Part shown: in pieces, positions 41,434 to 50,918 of the stretch
Position numbering within the stretch: the stretch's first letter is position 1
How the letters are laid out: each line of letters begins with the position of its first letter
Source of the DNA: CAVRQM01 sp963822705
GTDB lineage: Bacteria; Pseudomonadota; Alphaproteobacteria; Acetobacterales; Acetobacteraceae
DNA length: 64,000 nt
NCBI GenBank assembly: GCA_963822705.1
Contig: CAWGIX010000012.1
Span: 124,001-188,000 of the forward strand
Reading direction: 5' to 3'
Position numbers and translations under genes: made by a program
Notes under the pieces: generated by a model
The model's database searches: none
Seen by the model: only the letters and a program-made list of their open reading frames with translations
What the model was told of the DNA's origin: nothing

Positions 41434-42140
41434 ACGACGCGGCCGTTGCCGAAGCCATCATCGTCGACCTGGCCAACACGCCGCTGCGAGAGTTGCACGC
41501 ACAGCTGCATGCGCTATCGCCCCACACCAACCGCACCGCCTGGCGGATACGCAACCCGCAAGGCAGGCACGCCGTCGCCGTCGGTCTTGACGCGCCGATC
41601 GATGTCGCGATCGAGGGCCATTGCGGCTACTACGCCGCCGGCATGAACGCCCGCGCTCGCGTGACCATTCTTGGCAATGCCGGCCCCGGCGTGGCGGAAA
41701 ACATGATGTCCGGTGAGGTGCGCGTCACCGGCGATGCCAGCCAGTATGCCGGTGCCAGCGGGCATGGCGGGCTGCTGGTGATAGCCGGAAATGCCGGGGC
41801 GCGATGCGGCATCTCGATGAAGGGCGTGGACATCGTGGTGCGCGGCAATGTGGGGCACATGAGCGCCTTCATGGCGCAGGCCGGCACCTTGGTGGTGTGC
41901 GGCGATGCCGGCGAGGCGCTGGGCGACAGCTTGTATGAGGCAAAACTGTTCGTGCGTGGCGCGGTGACATCCTTGGGCGCCGACTGCGAGGAGCAGGCCG
42001 TGTCCGATGCGGACGCTGCGGCGCTGGATGCCCTGCTTGCACGTGCCGGCCTGGCCGAGTTCGACGCGGCGGAATTCCGTCGTTACGGCTCGGCGCGGCG
42101 GCTGTATCATTTTCATGTAGACAACGCAGCGAGCTACTGA
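41430..42140 (+). CDS. mgsB: GXGXG-domain glutamate-synthase-like subunit (MgsB/GlxC type)
   Basis: A 236-residue right-handed beta-helix built from GXGXG repeats as in the C-terminal domain of glutamate synthase. GHCGYYAAGMNARARVTILG, NAGPGVAENMMSGEVRVTGD, ASGHGGLLVIAGNAGARCGI and GNVGHMSAFMAQAGTLVVCG show the regular repeats. The start is TTG 41430, overlapping the mgsA stop; the following gene begins in its TGA (TGATG). It bridges the amidotransferase and FMN subunits in the complex. Confidence 0.85.
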   Translation: MNDAAVAEAIIVDLANTPLRELHAQLHALSPHTNRTAWRIRNPQGRHAVAVGLDAPIDVAIEGHCGYYAAGMNARARVTILGNAGPGVAENMMSGEVRVTGDASQYAGASGHGGLLVIAGNAGARCGISMKGVDIVVRGNVGHMSAFMAQAGTLVVCGDAGEALGDSLYEAKLFVRGAVTSLGADCEEQAVSDADAAALDALLARAGLAEFDAAEFRRYGSARRLYHFHVDNAASY

Positions 42141-43468
42141 TGGACGCCTCGCCGCCGGGCCCGCCGCGCACGCTGCCGCGTTTTTCCGCCACCTTCGATC
42201 CGCACACCATGGCCGAGATCCGCCGCGCCGCCGCCACCGGCATCTACGATATCCGCGGCGCGGGCGCGAAGCGCCGGCTGCCGCATTTCGACGACCTGCT
42301 GTTCCTGGGCGCATCGATCTCCCGCTACCCGCTGGAGGGCTATCGGGAACGCTGCGACACCGATGTGACGCTCGGAGCGCGTTACGCCAAGCAGCCGCTG
42401 CATATCCGCATTCCGGTGATGATCGCCGGCATGAGTTTCGGCGCGCTGTCGGGTGCCGCCAAGGAGGCGCTGGGGCGGGGGGCCACGATTGCCGGCACCT
42501 CGACCACCACCGGCGATGGGGGCATGACGCCGGAGGAACGCGAGCATTCGCGCACGCTGATCTACCAATACCTGCCGTCGCGCTACGGCATGAACCCCGC
42601 CGACCTGCGCCGGGCGGATGCCATCGAAGTCGTGGTGGGGCAAGGTGCCAAGCCGGGCGGCGGCGGCATGTTGCTCGGCCAAAAGATTTCGCCGCGGGTG
42701 GCCGCGATGCGCACCCTGCCGGAGGGGATCGACCAGCGCAGTGCCTGCCGCCATCCCGACTGGACCGGGCCGGATGACCTGCTGATCAAGATCGAGGAAT
42801 TGCGCGAGATCACCGGGTGGCAGAAACCGATTTTCGTGAAAGTCGGCGCCAGCCGGCCATACTACGACGTGGCGCTGGCGGTGAAGGCCGGGGCCGACGT
42901 GGTGGTGGTGGACGGAATGCAGGGCGGCACCGCGGCCACGCAGGAAGTGTTCATCGAACATGTCGGCCTGCCGACCTTGGCGGCGATCCGCCCCGCGGTG
43001 CAGGCGCTGCAGGATTTGGGCTTGCATCGGCGGGTGCAACTCATCGTTTCCGGAGGGATTCGCAGCGGGGCGGATGTCGCCAAGGCGCTGGCACTCGGCG
43101 CGGACGCGGTGGCGATCGGCACGGCGGCGTTGGTGGCACTGGGCGACAACGACCCAGCACTGGAGCCGGACTATCAGGCGCTGGGCACCACGGCGGGCGC
43201 TTACGACGACTGGCACGAGGGCCGCGATCCGGCCGGCATTACCACGCAGGACCCGACGCTCGAGGCCCGTTTGGATCCCGTGCTGGCGGGACGCCGGCTG
43301 GCCAACTATCTCTCGGTGCTGACCATGGAGGCGCAGGCGATCGCCCGCGCCTGCGGCAAGAGCCATTTGCACAATCTTGAACCGGAAGATTTGGTCGCGC
43401 TTACCCTGGAGGCCGCGGCGATGGCGCAGGTGCCGCTGGCAGGGACGGCGTGGATTCCGGGGCGGTAG
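42140..43468 (+). CDS. mgsC: FMN-dependent glutamate-synthase-like subunit (MgsC/GlxD type)
   Basis: A 442-residue protein homologous to the FMN-binding synthase domain of GltB. Motifs include IPVMIAGMSFGALSGAAKEA, TSTTTGDGGMTPEEREHS, YQYLPSRYGMNPADLRRADA, VVVGQGAKPGGGGMLLGQKI, DGMQGGTAATQEVFIEHVGL and IVSGGIRSGADVAKALALGA. It would join an amine (methylamine or ammonia) to 2-oxoglutarate-derived carbon using glutamine/glutamate chemistry. It is coupled to mgsB by TGATG, with gmaS 52 bases further on. Confidence 0.87.
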   Translation: MDASPPGPPRTLPRFSATFDPHTMAEIRRAAATGIYDIRGAGAKRRLPHFDDLLFLGASISRYPLEGYRERCDTDVTLGARYAKQPLHIRIPVMIAGMSFGALSGAAKEALGRGATIAGTSTTTGDGGMTPEEREHSRTLIYQYLPSRYGMNPADLRRADAIEVVVGQGAKPGGGGMLLGQKISPRVAAMRTLPEGIDQRSACRHPDWTGPDDLLIKIEELREITGWQKPIFVKVGASRPYYDVALAVKAGADVVVVDGMQGGTAATQEVFIEHVGLPTLAAIRPAVQALQDLGLHRRVQLIVSGGIRSGADVAKALALGADAVAIGTAALVALGDNDPALEPDYQALGTTAGAYDDWHEGRDPAGITTQDPTLEARLDPVLAGRRLANYLSVLTMEAQAIARACGKSHLHNLEPEDLVALTLEAAAMAQVPLAGTAWIPGR

Positions 43469-43520
43469 CGCGGGCCGCCGCCCCGGTTGATATCGGTGCT
43501 CGATACGATCGGAGATTGTC

Positions 43521-44831
43521 ATGACGGAAGACTTGGCGGCCGTCGCGGCGGACCGCGGCATTCAGTATTTCCTGATCTCCTTCACCGATTTGTGCGGGGC
43601 GCAGCGGGCCAAGCTGGTGCCTGCCTCGGCCATTGCCGGCATGCAGAAGAACGGCGCGGGTTTTGCCGGTTTTGCCACATGGCTCGACATGACGCCCGCC
43701 GATCCCGACCTGTTTGCCCTGCCCGACCCCGCCAGCCTGATGCAGTTGCCATGGAAGCCGCAGGTCGGCTGGCTCGCCGCCGACCTGATGATGAACGGCG
43801 AGCCAGTCGAGCAGGCGCCGCGCAATACGCTGCGGCGCGTCATGGCGCACGCGGCCGAGCATCACGACGGCGCGGTCATGAAAACCGGTGTCGAGTGCGA
43901 GTTCTTCCTGATCTCCGCCGACGGCCGCGCTATCGCCGACGAAGCCGATACCGCGACCAAGCCGTGCTACGACCAGTCCGCCCTGATGCGCCGCTACGAC
44001 GTCATCACCGAGATCTGCGACGCCATGCAGGAGCTGGGCTGGCAGCCGTATCAGAACGATCACGAGGACGCCAACGGCCAGTTCGAGATGAACTGGGACT
44101 ATGACGACGCGCTGGTCACCGCCGACCGGCACAGTTTTTTCAAGTTCATGGTCAAGTCGATCGCCGAAAGGCACGGGCTGCGCGCGACGTTCATGCCAAA
44201 GCCGTTCAGTGGCCTGACCGGTTCCGGTTGCCACGCGCATGTCTCGCTATGGCGCGGTGCGGAAAATTTGTTCGAGGATGCGGCGGGCGAGCTGGGCGTC
44301 TCGCAGCTGGGCTATCATTTTCTGGGCGGCGTCATGGTGCATGCCGAATCGTTGTGCGCGCTGCTGAATCCGACGGTCAACAGCTACAAGCGCATCAATG
44401 CCCCGCGCACGGCGTCGGGCGCCACCTGGTCGCCCAACACCGTCACGTACACCGGCAATAATCGCACCCACATGATCCGCATTCCGGAGGCGGGGCGTTT
44501 CGAACTGCGACTGGCGGATGGCGCCGCCAATCCGTATCTGCTGCAAGCCGGTCTGCTGGCGGCGGGCCTGGACGGGATTGATTGCAGAACAGACCCAGGC
44601 AAACGCCTCGACATCAACATGTACAGTGACGGCCATACGGTTGTCGAGGCCCGTCGACTGCCGCTCAACCTGCTCGACGCGTTGCGCGCCTTGGAGCAAG
44701 CCGGTGCCGGCTTGCGGCAGGTCCTGGGGGAAGGCTTTGTCCGCTCCTTCTGCAAAATAAAGCTGGCCGAGTGGAACGACCATTGCCGCCACCTGTCGCA
44801 ATGGGAGCGCGAAGCAACTCTGGACTGCTAG
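43521..44831 (+). CDS. gmaS: Glutamine synthetase type III family (GlnT / gamma-glutamylmethylamide synthetase)
   Basis: A 436-residue glutamine-synthetase-fold enzyme. MKTGVECEFFLIS carries the metal-binding Glu, ENDHEDANGQFEMNW-like text reads NDHEDANGQFEMNWDYDDAL, the ATP/glutamate region is GSGCHAHVSLW, then LLNPTVNSYKRINAPRTASG and GRFELRLADGAANPYLLQAG. The Tyr-adenylylation loop of GlnA is not evident. GMAS (gamma-glutamylmethylamide synthetase) and GlnT share this fold; the position after mgsABC favours GMAS, while the lack of mgdABCD leaves GlnT open. GGAG precedes the ATG at 43521. Confidence 0.83.
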   Translation: MTEDLAAVAADRGIQYFLISFTDLCGAQRAKLVPASAIAGMQKNGAGFAGFATWLDMTPADPDLFALPDPASLMQLPWKPQVGWLAADLMMNGEPVEQAPRNTLRRVMAHAAEHHDGAVMKTGVECEFFLISADGRAIADEADTATKPCYDQSALMRRYDVITEICDAMQELGWQPYQNDHEDANGQFEMNWDYDDALVTADRHSFFKFMVKSIAERHGLRATFMPKPFSGLTGSGCHAHVSLWRGAENLFEDAAGELGVSQLGYHFLGGVMVHAESLCALLNPTVNSYKRINAPRTASGATWSPNTVTYTGNNRTHMIRIPEAGRFELRLADGAANPYLLQAGLLAAGLDGIDCRTDPGKRLDINMYSDGHTVVEARRLPLNLLDALRALEQAGAGLRQVLGEGFVRSFCKIKLAEWNDHCRHLSQWEREATLDC

Positions 44832-44930
44832 CCCCTCGGCGGTAGCGCTGCGGCGCGGTTGATTCCGCAATTCCTGTCGCAGCGCGACGGGCGTCCTCGA
44901 ATCGGCCTTGGACGTTGCGCTCAGCATTTG

Positions 44931-45935
44931 TCAGTAGCCGCGAGCCGGGTCCACCAAGTTGCGCAGCGGCGCTCCTGCGCGAAAGCGAACGACGTTGTCG
45001 CAGAAGATTTCGAGGCAGCGATCAATATAGGTGGCGTGATCATCAAGACTGCAATGCGGGGTGATCACCAGCCGGGGACAGGTCCAAAGCGTGCTGTCGG
45101 GCGGCAGCGGCTCCTGCGGGAAGACGTCGAGCACGGCGCCGCCCAAGTCACCGCTGCGCAGTCGATCCGACAAGGCGGCGTAATCGAACACACCTGCCCT
45201 CCCCACGACCACCACGCCTGCCCCGCGCGGCAAGGCCGCCAGACGCCGACGGCCGATCAGTCCAGCTGTCTCCGCGGTCATGGGGAGGGTGGAAACCAGC
45301 ACATCGGTGCGCGGCAGGACGGTGTCGAGTTGGTCGATGCCGAGGCATTCGGATACGGGCGCGTCGGTGGTGCCGCTGCGGGTCACGCCTACAACCGTGA
45401 CACCGTGCGCCAGAAGCAGCCGCGCTGCCGCGCGTCCGATGCCGCCGACCCCCAGCAGCGTCACGATCTTTCCGGCTACGGTGCCGCCAAAGAAGGGCTG
45501 CCAGCTACGGTTGTCCTTATCCTGGGCAAATTGCGGAATGCGGTAATTGAGCATCAGGACGGCGGTCAGGATGAACTCTGCGCCTTTTTCGGCATGCACG
45601 CCGGACACGTTGGTGAGAAGGACGTCCCCGGGCAGGCCTGGCAGGTAGGTCTCCACGCCTGCGGTGATTACCTGGGTCCAGGCCAGGGTTTCGCTGGCGG
45701 CCTTGGCTTCGCCAATGTCGAGTTTTCGGCAAGCCAGGAGCACTGTGGCGCCGGAGACGCGCGCTGCCATCAGGCCCGGTACACTGTTCGTCGAAATGCC
45801 GACGGGGCCATGGAAACCCGGATGCTGCCGGAGCGCCGCTTCGAGTTTTGCAGCGGAGACCTGCAATGCGGGCGGACCGTCGGGGTCGTTCTCGACATGG
45901 ATCCTGAAGCGGGCGTCTGCGGCTGACGAGTTCAC
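44931..45935 (-). CDS. D-isomer-specific 2-hydroxyacid dehydrogenase
   Basis: A 334-residue NAD(P)-dependent 2-hydroxyacid dehydrogenase. The Rossmann motif is GKIVTLLGVGGIGRAAARLL. Catalytic positions are the Arg in VVVGRAGVFDY, the Glu in LDVFPQEPLPPDSTLW and the His in LVITPHCSLDDH. The N-terminal substrate domain (SAAKLEAALRQHPGF) is unremarkable. The start is GTG 45935 with AAAGGAAC upstream. It converges with gmaS, 99 bases apart. The substrate cannot be told. Confidence 0.83.
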   Translation of the reverse strand: MNSSAADARFRIHVENDPDGPPALQVSAAKLEAALRQHPGFHGPVGISTNSVPGLMAARVSGATVLLACRKLDIGEAKAASETLAWTQVITAGVETYLPGLPGDVLLTNVSGVHAEKGAEFILTAVLMLNYRIPQFAQDKDNRSWQPFFGGTVAGKIVTLLGVGGIGRAAARLLLAHGVTVVGVTRSGTTDAPVSECLGIDQLDTVLPRTDVLVSTLPMTAETAGLIGRRRLAALPRGAGVVVVGRAGVFDYAALSDRLRSGDLGGAVLDVFPQEPLPPDSTLWTCPRLVITPHCSLDDHATYIDRCLEIFCDNVVRFRAGAPLRNLVDPARGY

Positions 45936-46339
45936 GGACTGTTCCTTTCAGGTCGAGTGTCTCCTTCATGTGGACATTAAAAGCCAGCCGGCCTGCAGCC
46001 GTCTAACGTGGGTAGGACGGTTTCGGACGTGTAGCGTTCCGCCGAGGCTATGAAGGTTCCGGGTGAGGGAAACATTGGTTGCGGGAACACGCAACCCCGA
46101 GTTGACCTCCCTGGCGGCCTTCTGTTGAGCGCATGTGCTTCCCGACAGGGGATATTGGCTGGCTGTCACCCTGCCTGGGAGGCAAGGAACGCGCGTAAAA
46201 CCGGGTTCGCTCCGGCGCCGATCCTAATCAGCAGGTCCGGAGTTCGACCGCCCGCGTCGTCGTGCCGGCCAAGTCGCTGCAATGATCATGGTACCGCCCC
46301 GCCAGTCAATAAAACCGGACGGGCGCATTATCGTTCCCG
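45936..46339. other. Intergenic region, no gene seen
   Basis: Spacer between the dehydrogenase start and the 3' end of the beta-helix gene. No tRNA, clear promoter or long open frame with protein-like composition was found. An imperfect inverted repeat near 46305-46335 (ccgcccc...gggcg) might act as terminator of the minus-strand gene, but it is weak. Confidence 0.4.
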
Positions 46340-47530
46340 CTATTGATTGCCGATCATCATGAGTCCGGCGCCTGCCTGCGACGTATCGTATGAGGCCCCT
46401 TCAGCATTGTTGTTTGCGAGCGTGACGTTCGTTGCTCCGACGACGGCGAATGCCGGTTTCTTGATATTGCCCATCATTACATTATTCGCAGCAACGATGA
46501 TCTCGTTCCCAACGGGAAAGCCAGAGAGCGGAAAGATGTTTATTCCGTACGCGACGGGGCCGCTCACGGTGTTGTTCGATACGGTTGAGTTCGTAACCGG
46601 GCCGACGACGTTTATCCCGGACGGGGCGACGTTGAGCGTGTTCCCGATCACGAGGGCGCCCGTGACGTCACCATAGACGCGCACTCCGGCCTGATTGGTG
46701 CCGTTCACGGTGTTGCCTTGCACTGTGAACGGCCCGATGGTTGCCGGGCAGGCGCTCGGAGTGCAGCTGAGCAGGATATCGCCACCGGTAAGCTCGTTCC
46801 CGTCGCCCGCGTCGGGGCCGCCGATCGTGCCATTGCTGGTACGGCGGTCAAAGTCGACGTCGTCCCAAGTCTTGCCCGGGGTGTTGTCAAGATTATTATT
46901 GTCCGCGCGCGATGCCTTCAATGACACGCTGTCGGCGAGCTCGTAAGGGGCTGGCATATTCGCGTTGCCCTGAACGAAGAAGCCCGAGTGGCGGTTGTCG
47001 TGGGTGTAGATGCCAGTCGCCGCGATCTGCGACCCCGCAATGGAGATGCCGTCAAGGCCATAGCGCGTTTCGACATTGGTGATGAAGGCCTGCACCACGC
47101 CGCCCTGCACCACCACGCCTCGGCCGACCTTCTGCGCATTGTTGGCATTGACGTGCAAATTGCCGTCAATTGTCAGGTTGCTGACAGTAAATCCGCCGCC
47201 GCGATAGTTGGTCTTCTCAAGACCGATCGTAATCACATCGATTGCAAGGGGTGCGCTCGCCTGCAAGATCGTCTCGCCCATACCGGCACCGTTCAGCGTC
47301 GTGCCGGACACAGGCATGATCAGCCCATGCGACAGCTGACATGTGCCAGCGGCAATTTGGACGACGCCACCCTCGGCCAACAGACCGTTGATGGCAAGGG
47401 ACTGGTCACCTGTGCCACAGGTGAACACAGGTTGCTGGACACTGTATGGATTGACTGCAGCCGGGTGCTGGTCGGTACCTGCAACCGCCGGTGACGCCAG
47501 TAACGTCGCCGCGAGAAGGATGTCGCGCAA
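46340..47530 (-). CDS. Secreted right-handed parallel beta-helix protein
   Basis: A 396-residue exported protein: signal peptide MRDILLAATLLASPAVAG, then an Asn-, Gly-, Val-rich repeat body. Pectate-lyase-fold coils are visible as repeated NNTV, GNTLN, VSNNTVSGPVAYGI and ANNVMMGN units, with the conserved GTTLNGAGMGETILQ at the start. Three cysteines (FTCGTGD, GTCQLS, LSCTPSACP) could form disulfides. The fold is clear; carbohydrate binding or cleavage is an inference with no catalytic residue assigned. It stands alone in orientation. Confidence 0.75.
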   Translation of the reverse strand: MRDILLAATLLASPAVAGTDQHPAAVNPYSVQQPVFTCGTGDQSLAINGLLAEGGVVQIAAGTCQLSHGLIMPVSGTTLNGAGMGETILQASAPLAIDVITIGLEKTNYRGGGFTVSNLTIDGNLHVNANNAQKVGRGVVVQGGVVQAFITNVETRYGLDGISIAGSQIAATGIYTHDNRHSGFFVQGNANMPAPYELADSVSLKASRADNNNLDNTPGKTWDDVDFDRRTSNGTIGGPDAGDGNELTGGDILLSCTPSACPATIGPFTVQGNTVNGTNQAGVRVYGDVTGALVIGNTLNVAPSGINVVGPVTNSTVSNNTVSGPVAYGINIFPLSGFPVGNEIIVAANNVMMGNIKKPAFAVVGATNVTLANNNAEGASYDTSQAGAGLMMIGNQ

Positions 47531-47732
47531 GCTTCACGTCCCAGTCTGTTCCTGAAGAGCCACTCGCTACAAGCGGGACGAAGAATGCCATTTCATCATT
47601 ACTTCCAGGTAAATAGTCGCTGAGAAGGATCAACGGCACAGGCCAGGCCGCGGCAGGCGTAGAAATCCCAGGCATAATCGTACCATGATTGGGGCACGAG
47701 CGCACCGAGGCTCGAACGAGGGGACCAGCGTC

Positions 47733-48227
47733 ATGGCGCGCCCGTATCTTTCTGCCGCTCTGCTTTTTCTGCTGCCGTCGTTGGCATGGGCAGACCAGGC
47801 GGCCGATGCTGCAAGGTGCCAGCAGGCCCACGGCAAGTTTCTCGTCGGCACCGTCACGGACCCCCCATCGTTCCGCGGTGGCAAGCCGCTCCATGGGGTG
47901 CACCTATCGCACACCCATCTGATGCTGCGTGGCGACAACGAAACCAGCTACGATGTCGAAATCGATAACGTCTTCGCCAATGGCTACCGGCGCAACCAGA
48001 AGGGTGTGCCGGCGCCGCTCGATTCCATCCGCGTCGGCGACAGGCTGGAGCTGTGCGGCAAACCTTACTCCGGCGGTGATGTCGGGATTGACTGGGTACA
48101 CACCGATTGCGGCGTCACCCCCACCTACGACAAGCCCGACGGCTGGATCAGCAAGCTTGATGCCAGCGGCAATGCCGGCGACAATTTGGAGGCCAATCAG
48201 GCGTTCTGCAGCCTTTGGCCGAAGTGA
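47733..48227 (+). CDS. Secreted hypothetical protein
   Basis: A 164-residue exported protein: ATG 47733 with GAGGGGA upstream, signal peptide MARPYLSAALLFLLPSLAWA with cleavage at AWA-DQA. The mature part has four cysteines (ARCQQAHGKF, RLELCGKPY, HTDCGVTP, AFCSLWPK) likely forming two disulfides, plus DVEIDNVFANGYRRNQKGVP. This layout recalls small secreted proteins seen in Acetobacteraceae, but I cannot name a family. The region before it is a plain spacer. Confidence 0.7.
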   Translation: MARPYLSAALLFLLPSLAWADQAADAARCQQAHGKFLVGTVTDPPSFRGGKPLHGVHLSHTHLMLRGDNETSYDVEIDNVFANGYRRNQKGVPAPLDSIRVGDRLELCGKPYSGGDVGIDWVHTDCGVTPTYDKPDGWISKLDASGNAGDNLEANQAFCSLWPK

Positions 48228-48272
48228 CTGGTCCGGCAGCTCGCACCTGCGTCCCTCGGCAAGGCGGGTGCG

Positions 48273-49052
48273 CTACGGCGTCAGCTGGCCGCCATTCACC
48301 TCGATCACCTGGCCGGTGACATAGCCGCTCAGCCGTTCGCAGGCGAAAAACAGATAGGCGCCGACGCAATCCTCCGCCGTGCCGAGCCGGCGCATGGGAA
48401 TGTTTTGCCGCAGCCCTTCCAGCACATCCGGCGGGGTATGGCGGTCGTGCAGCGGCGTCACGATGATGCCCGGCGCCACGGCGTTGACACGAAACCCCTC
48501 TGCCGCCCATTCGCGCGCCAGCCCGCGTGTAAGCGTGGATACGGCGCCCTTGCTGGCGGCGTAGACCACCGTGCCCGGACCGCCGCCGTTGCGCGCCGCG
48601 ATCGAGGTCGTGTTGATCACGCAACCCGAGCCCTGCCTGCGGAAAACCGGCAGCGCCGCGCGACAGGCCTCGAACACCGAGGTCACGTTCAGGTCGATCA
48701 ACTGCCGAAACCGTTCGTCGGTGATCTCGGCGAACGGCGTGCGGCCCAACAGGGCGCCGGCGTTGTTGACCAGCACATCGAGCCGACCCACCCGCTCCGC
48801 CACGCGCGCCACCAGACGACCCCCCTCGCCCAGCTGCGACAGGTCTGCGGCTTCCGCGAACGCTCCGGCGCCGACCTCCTCCGCCAACCTCCGCGCTGCC
48901 TCCTCTCCCGCATGGTAATGCACCACCACGCGGGCCCCGCACGCGGCAAAACCGCGCGCGACCGCGGCCCCGATGCCGCTGCTGGCGCCGGTGACCAACA
49001 CCACGCGGCCGGCCAGTTCAGAGAAACCAGATGCCCAGGACTGGTCCATCAT
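48273..49052 (-). CDS. Short-chain dehydrogenase/reductase
   Basis: A 259-residue SDR. VVLVTGASSGIGAAVARGF is the NAD(P) loop (TGxxxGIG), DVLVNNAGALLGRTPF the NNAG motif, INTTSIAARNGGGPGTVVYA leads to the catalytic YAASK, and RVNAVAPGIIVTPL the PG motif. The last segment YLFFACERLSGYVTGQVIEV then NGGQLTP is typical of classical SDRs. ATG 49052 overlaps the kup stop (ATGA). The substrate is unknown. Confidence 0.88.
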   Translation of the reverse strand: MMDQSWASGFSELAGRVVLVTGASSGIGAAVARGFAACGARVVVHYHAGEEAARRLAEEVGAGAFAEAADLSQLGEGGRLVARVAERVGRLDVLVNNAGALLGRTPFAEITDERFRQLIDLNVTSVFEACRAALPVFRRQGSGCVINTTSIAARNGGGPGTVVYAASKGAVSTLTRGLAREWAAEGFRVNAVAPGIIVTPLHDRHTPPDVLEGLRQNIPMRRLGTAEDCVGAYLFFACERLSGYVTGQVIEVNGGQLTP

Positions 49053-50918
49053 ACCCTCACCTGCCGTCCCACTTCGACAAAACGTTGCGTGGGCACGTTG
49101 AACCGGTCCGTCGTGCGCACCGCGTTGCGGTACATAAAAGCGAACAGCATCCGCCGCCAAGCCGGCAGCAGGCGGTCGGCGTGGCCGGGCACCACGTCGT
49201 CGTGCGCCGCAAAAATCACCGCGCTGTCCATATCCAGCACGCAGCCCTTTTCGCGAGCCGCCGCGAGCACCGCCGAAAGGTCGGGGATCTCCACAAAGCC
49301 GTAATGCGCCGTAAGGTGCCAAAAATTGTCGGTCACATGCTCGATGTCCACACGCTTGTCGTGAGGCACGCGGGGCACCTCCTCGAAGCGCAGGGTGATG
49401 CTGGCCAGGCTTTTGTGCAACGCCCCCATGTCCTTGACCTGCCGCAGCATGATCGGCGGCACCGGGCTGGCGTTGCGGCTGAGGAACACCGCGGTCCCCG
49501 GCACGCGCGGCACGCTGCCCTCGCTCAGGCGCTGCAAGAAACGGTCGGCCGGCTCATCGAGCGTCAGCAGGCGGGTGCGCATCGCCTCGATGCCGCGGCG
49601 CCAACTGGTCATCACCGCGAACAGCACCACCCCGAGCAGCAGCGGGATCCAGCCGCCCTCGACAATCTTCAGCAGATTTGCCGCAAAGAAGGCGAGATCA
49701 ATCACGAGAAACAGGCCGGCCACGGCGGCGGCGACGCCAGGCGCCCAGCGCCACTGCCCGGTCATGGCGTTGTACAGCAGCGCCGTCGTCAGCAGCATCG
49801 TCGTCGACACCGCGGTGCCATAGGCACCGGCCAAACGGTCCGAACTGCCGAACCCGACGGTAAGTGCCACGGTGAGCGCCATCATCGCCCAGTTCACGAA
49901 CGGCACGTAAATCTGCCCGTATTCCTGATCCGACGTCTGGCGGATCAACAACCCGGGCAGCCAGCCGAGCTGCATCGCCTGCCGCGTCATGGAGAACACG
50001 CCGGTAATGATCGCCTGGCTCGCGATGATGGTGGCCAGCGTCGCCAACACAACCATAGGCACCACCAGCCACTGCGGCACCGCGAGCCAGAACGGGTTGG
50101 CGCCCGCCGCAACGCCGCCCTGCGCCGCCAGCGCGGTCTGCCCGGCGTAGCTCAGCAGCAGTGCGGGCAGCACCAGGCAGTACCAGGCCATCTGGATCGG
50201 CTTGCGCCCGATATGGCCCATGTCCGCGTACAGCGCCTCGGCCCCGGTCAGCGCCAGGAACACGCCGCCCAGCACCACGAAACTGCCCCAGCCGTGGGTG
50301 CCCAAGAAACCCAGCGCGTGGCGCGGGTCGATGGCGGCGAGCACCGCCGGGTGCTGCACGACGTGCCGACGCGCCGATGATGCCGATGACCACGAACCAC
50401 AGCAGCATGACCGGCCCAAAAATGCCGCCGATGCGCGCGGTGCCGAACGACTGCGCGGCGAACAAAGCGACCAGAATCACCACCGCCAACGGCATTATAT
50501 AGGGTTTTAGCGAGTCCGTAACGACGTTCACGCCCTCCACCGCGGACAGCACGGAAATCGCCGGCGTGATGACGCCGTCGCCGTACAGCAACGCCGCGCC
50601 GAACAGCCCCATGGACACCAGCGCCCAGCTTTGCCGCGCCCGGCCGGAGGTGACCAGCGACATCAGCGCCAGAATGCCGCCCTCGCCGTGGTTGTCGGCG
50701 CGCATCACGAAAAAACAGTATTTCAGCGACACGATCAGCAGCAGCGACCAGATGATCAGCGACAGCAATCCCAGCGCCGCCGCCGCATCGACTTTTCCCC
50801 CGGCATCGCCGAGCACGGTCTGCATGGTGTAGAGCGGGCTGGTGCCCAAATCCCCGTAGACGATGCCGAGCGCGGTCAGCATCAGCGCGGGCCGCGCCGG
50901 GCGGTCTACGTTGCTCAT
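49049..50918 (-). CDS. kup: KUP-type potassium transporter (apparent frameshift)
   Basis: A potassium uptake permease of the KUP/HAK/KT family, 620-odd residues. MSNVDRPARPALMLTALGIV then YGDLGTSPLYTMQTVLG is the family start. NHGEGGILALMSLV, LLYGDGVITPAISVLSAVEG and, after a frameshift at about 50378, HPAVLAAIDPRHALGFL, GGVFLALTGAEALYADMGHI, GRKPIQMAWYCLVLPALLLS and a cytoplasmic C-terminus with VDIEHVTDNFWHLTAHYGF follow. It is one of four coupled genes: tatD, MBL, kup, SDR, each overlapping the next by four bases. Confidence 0.88.

Noticed and set aside
46300..46340. A rho-independent terminator after the beta-helix gene
   Set aside because: The stem is short and imperfect and the T run is only four bases.
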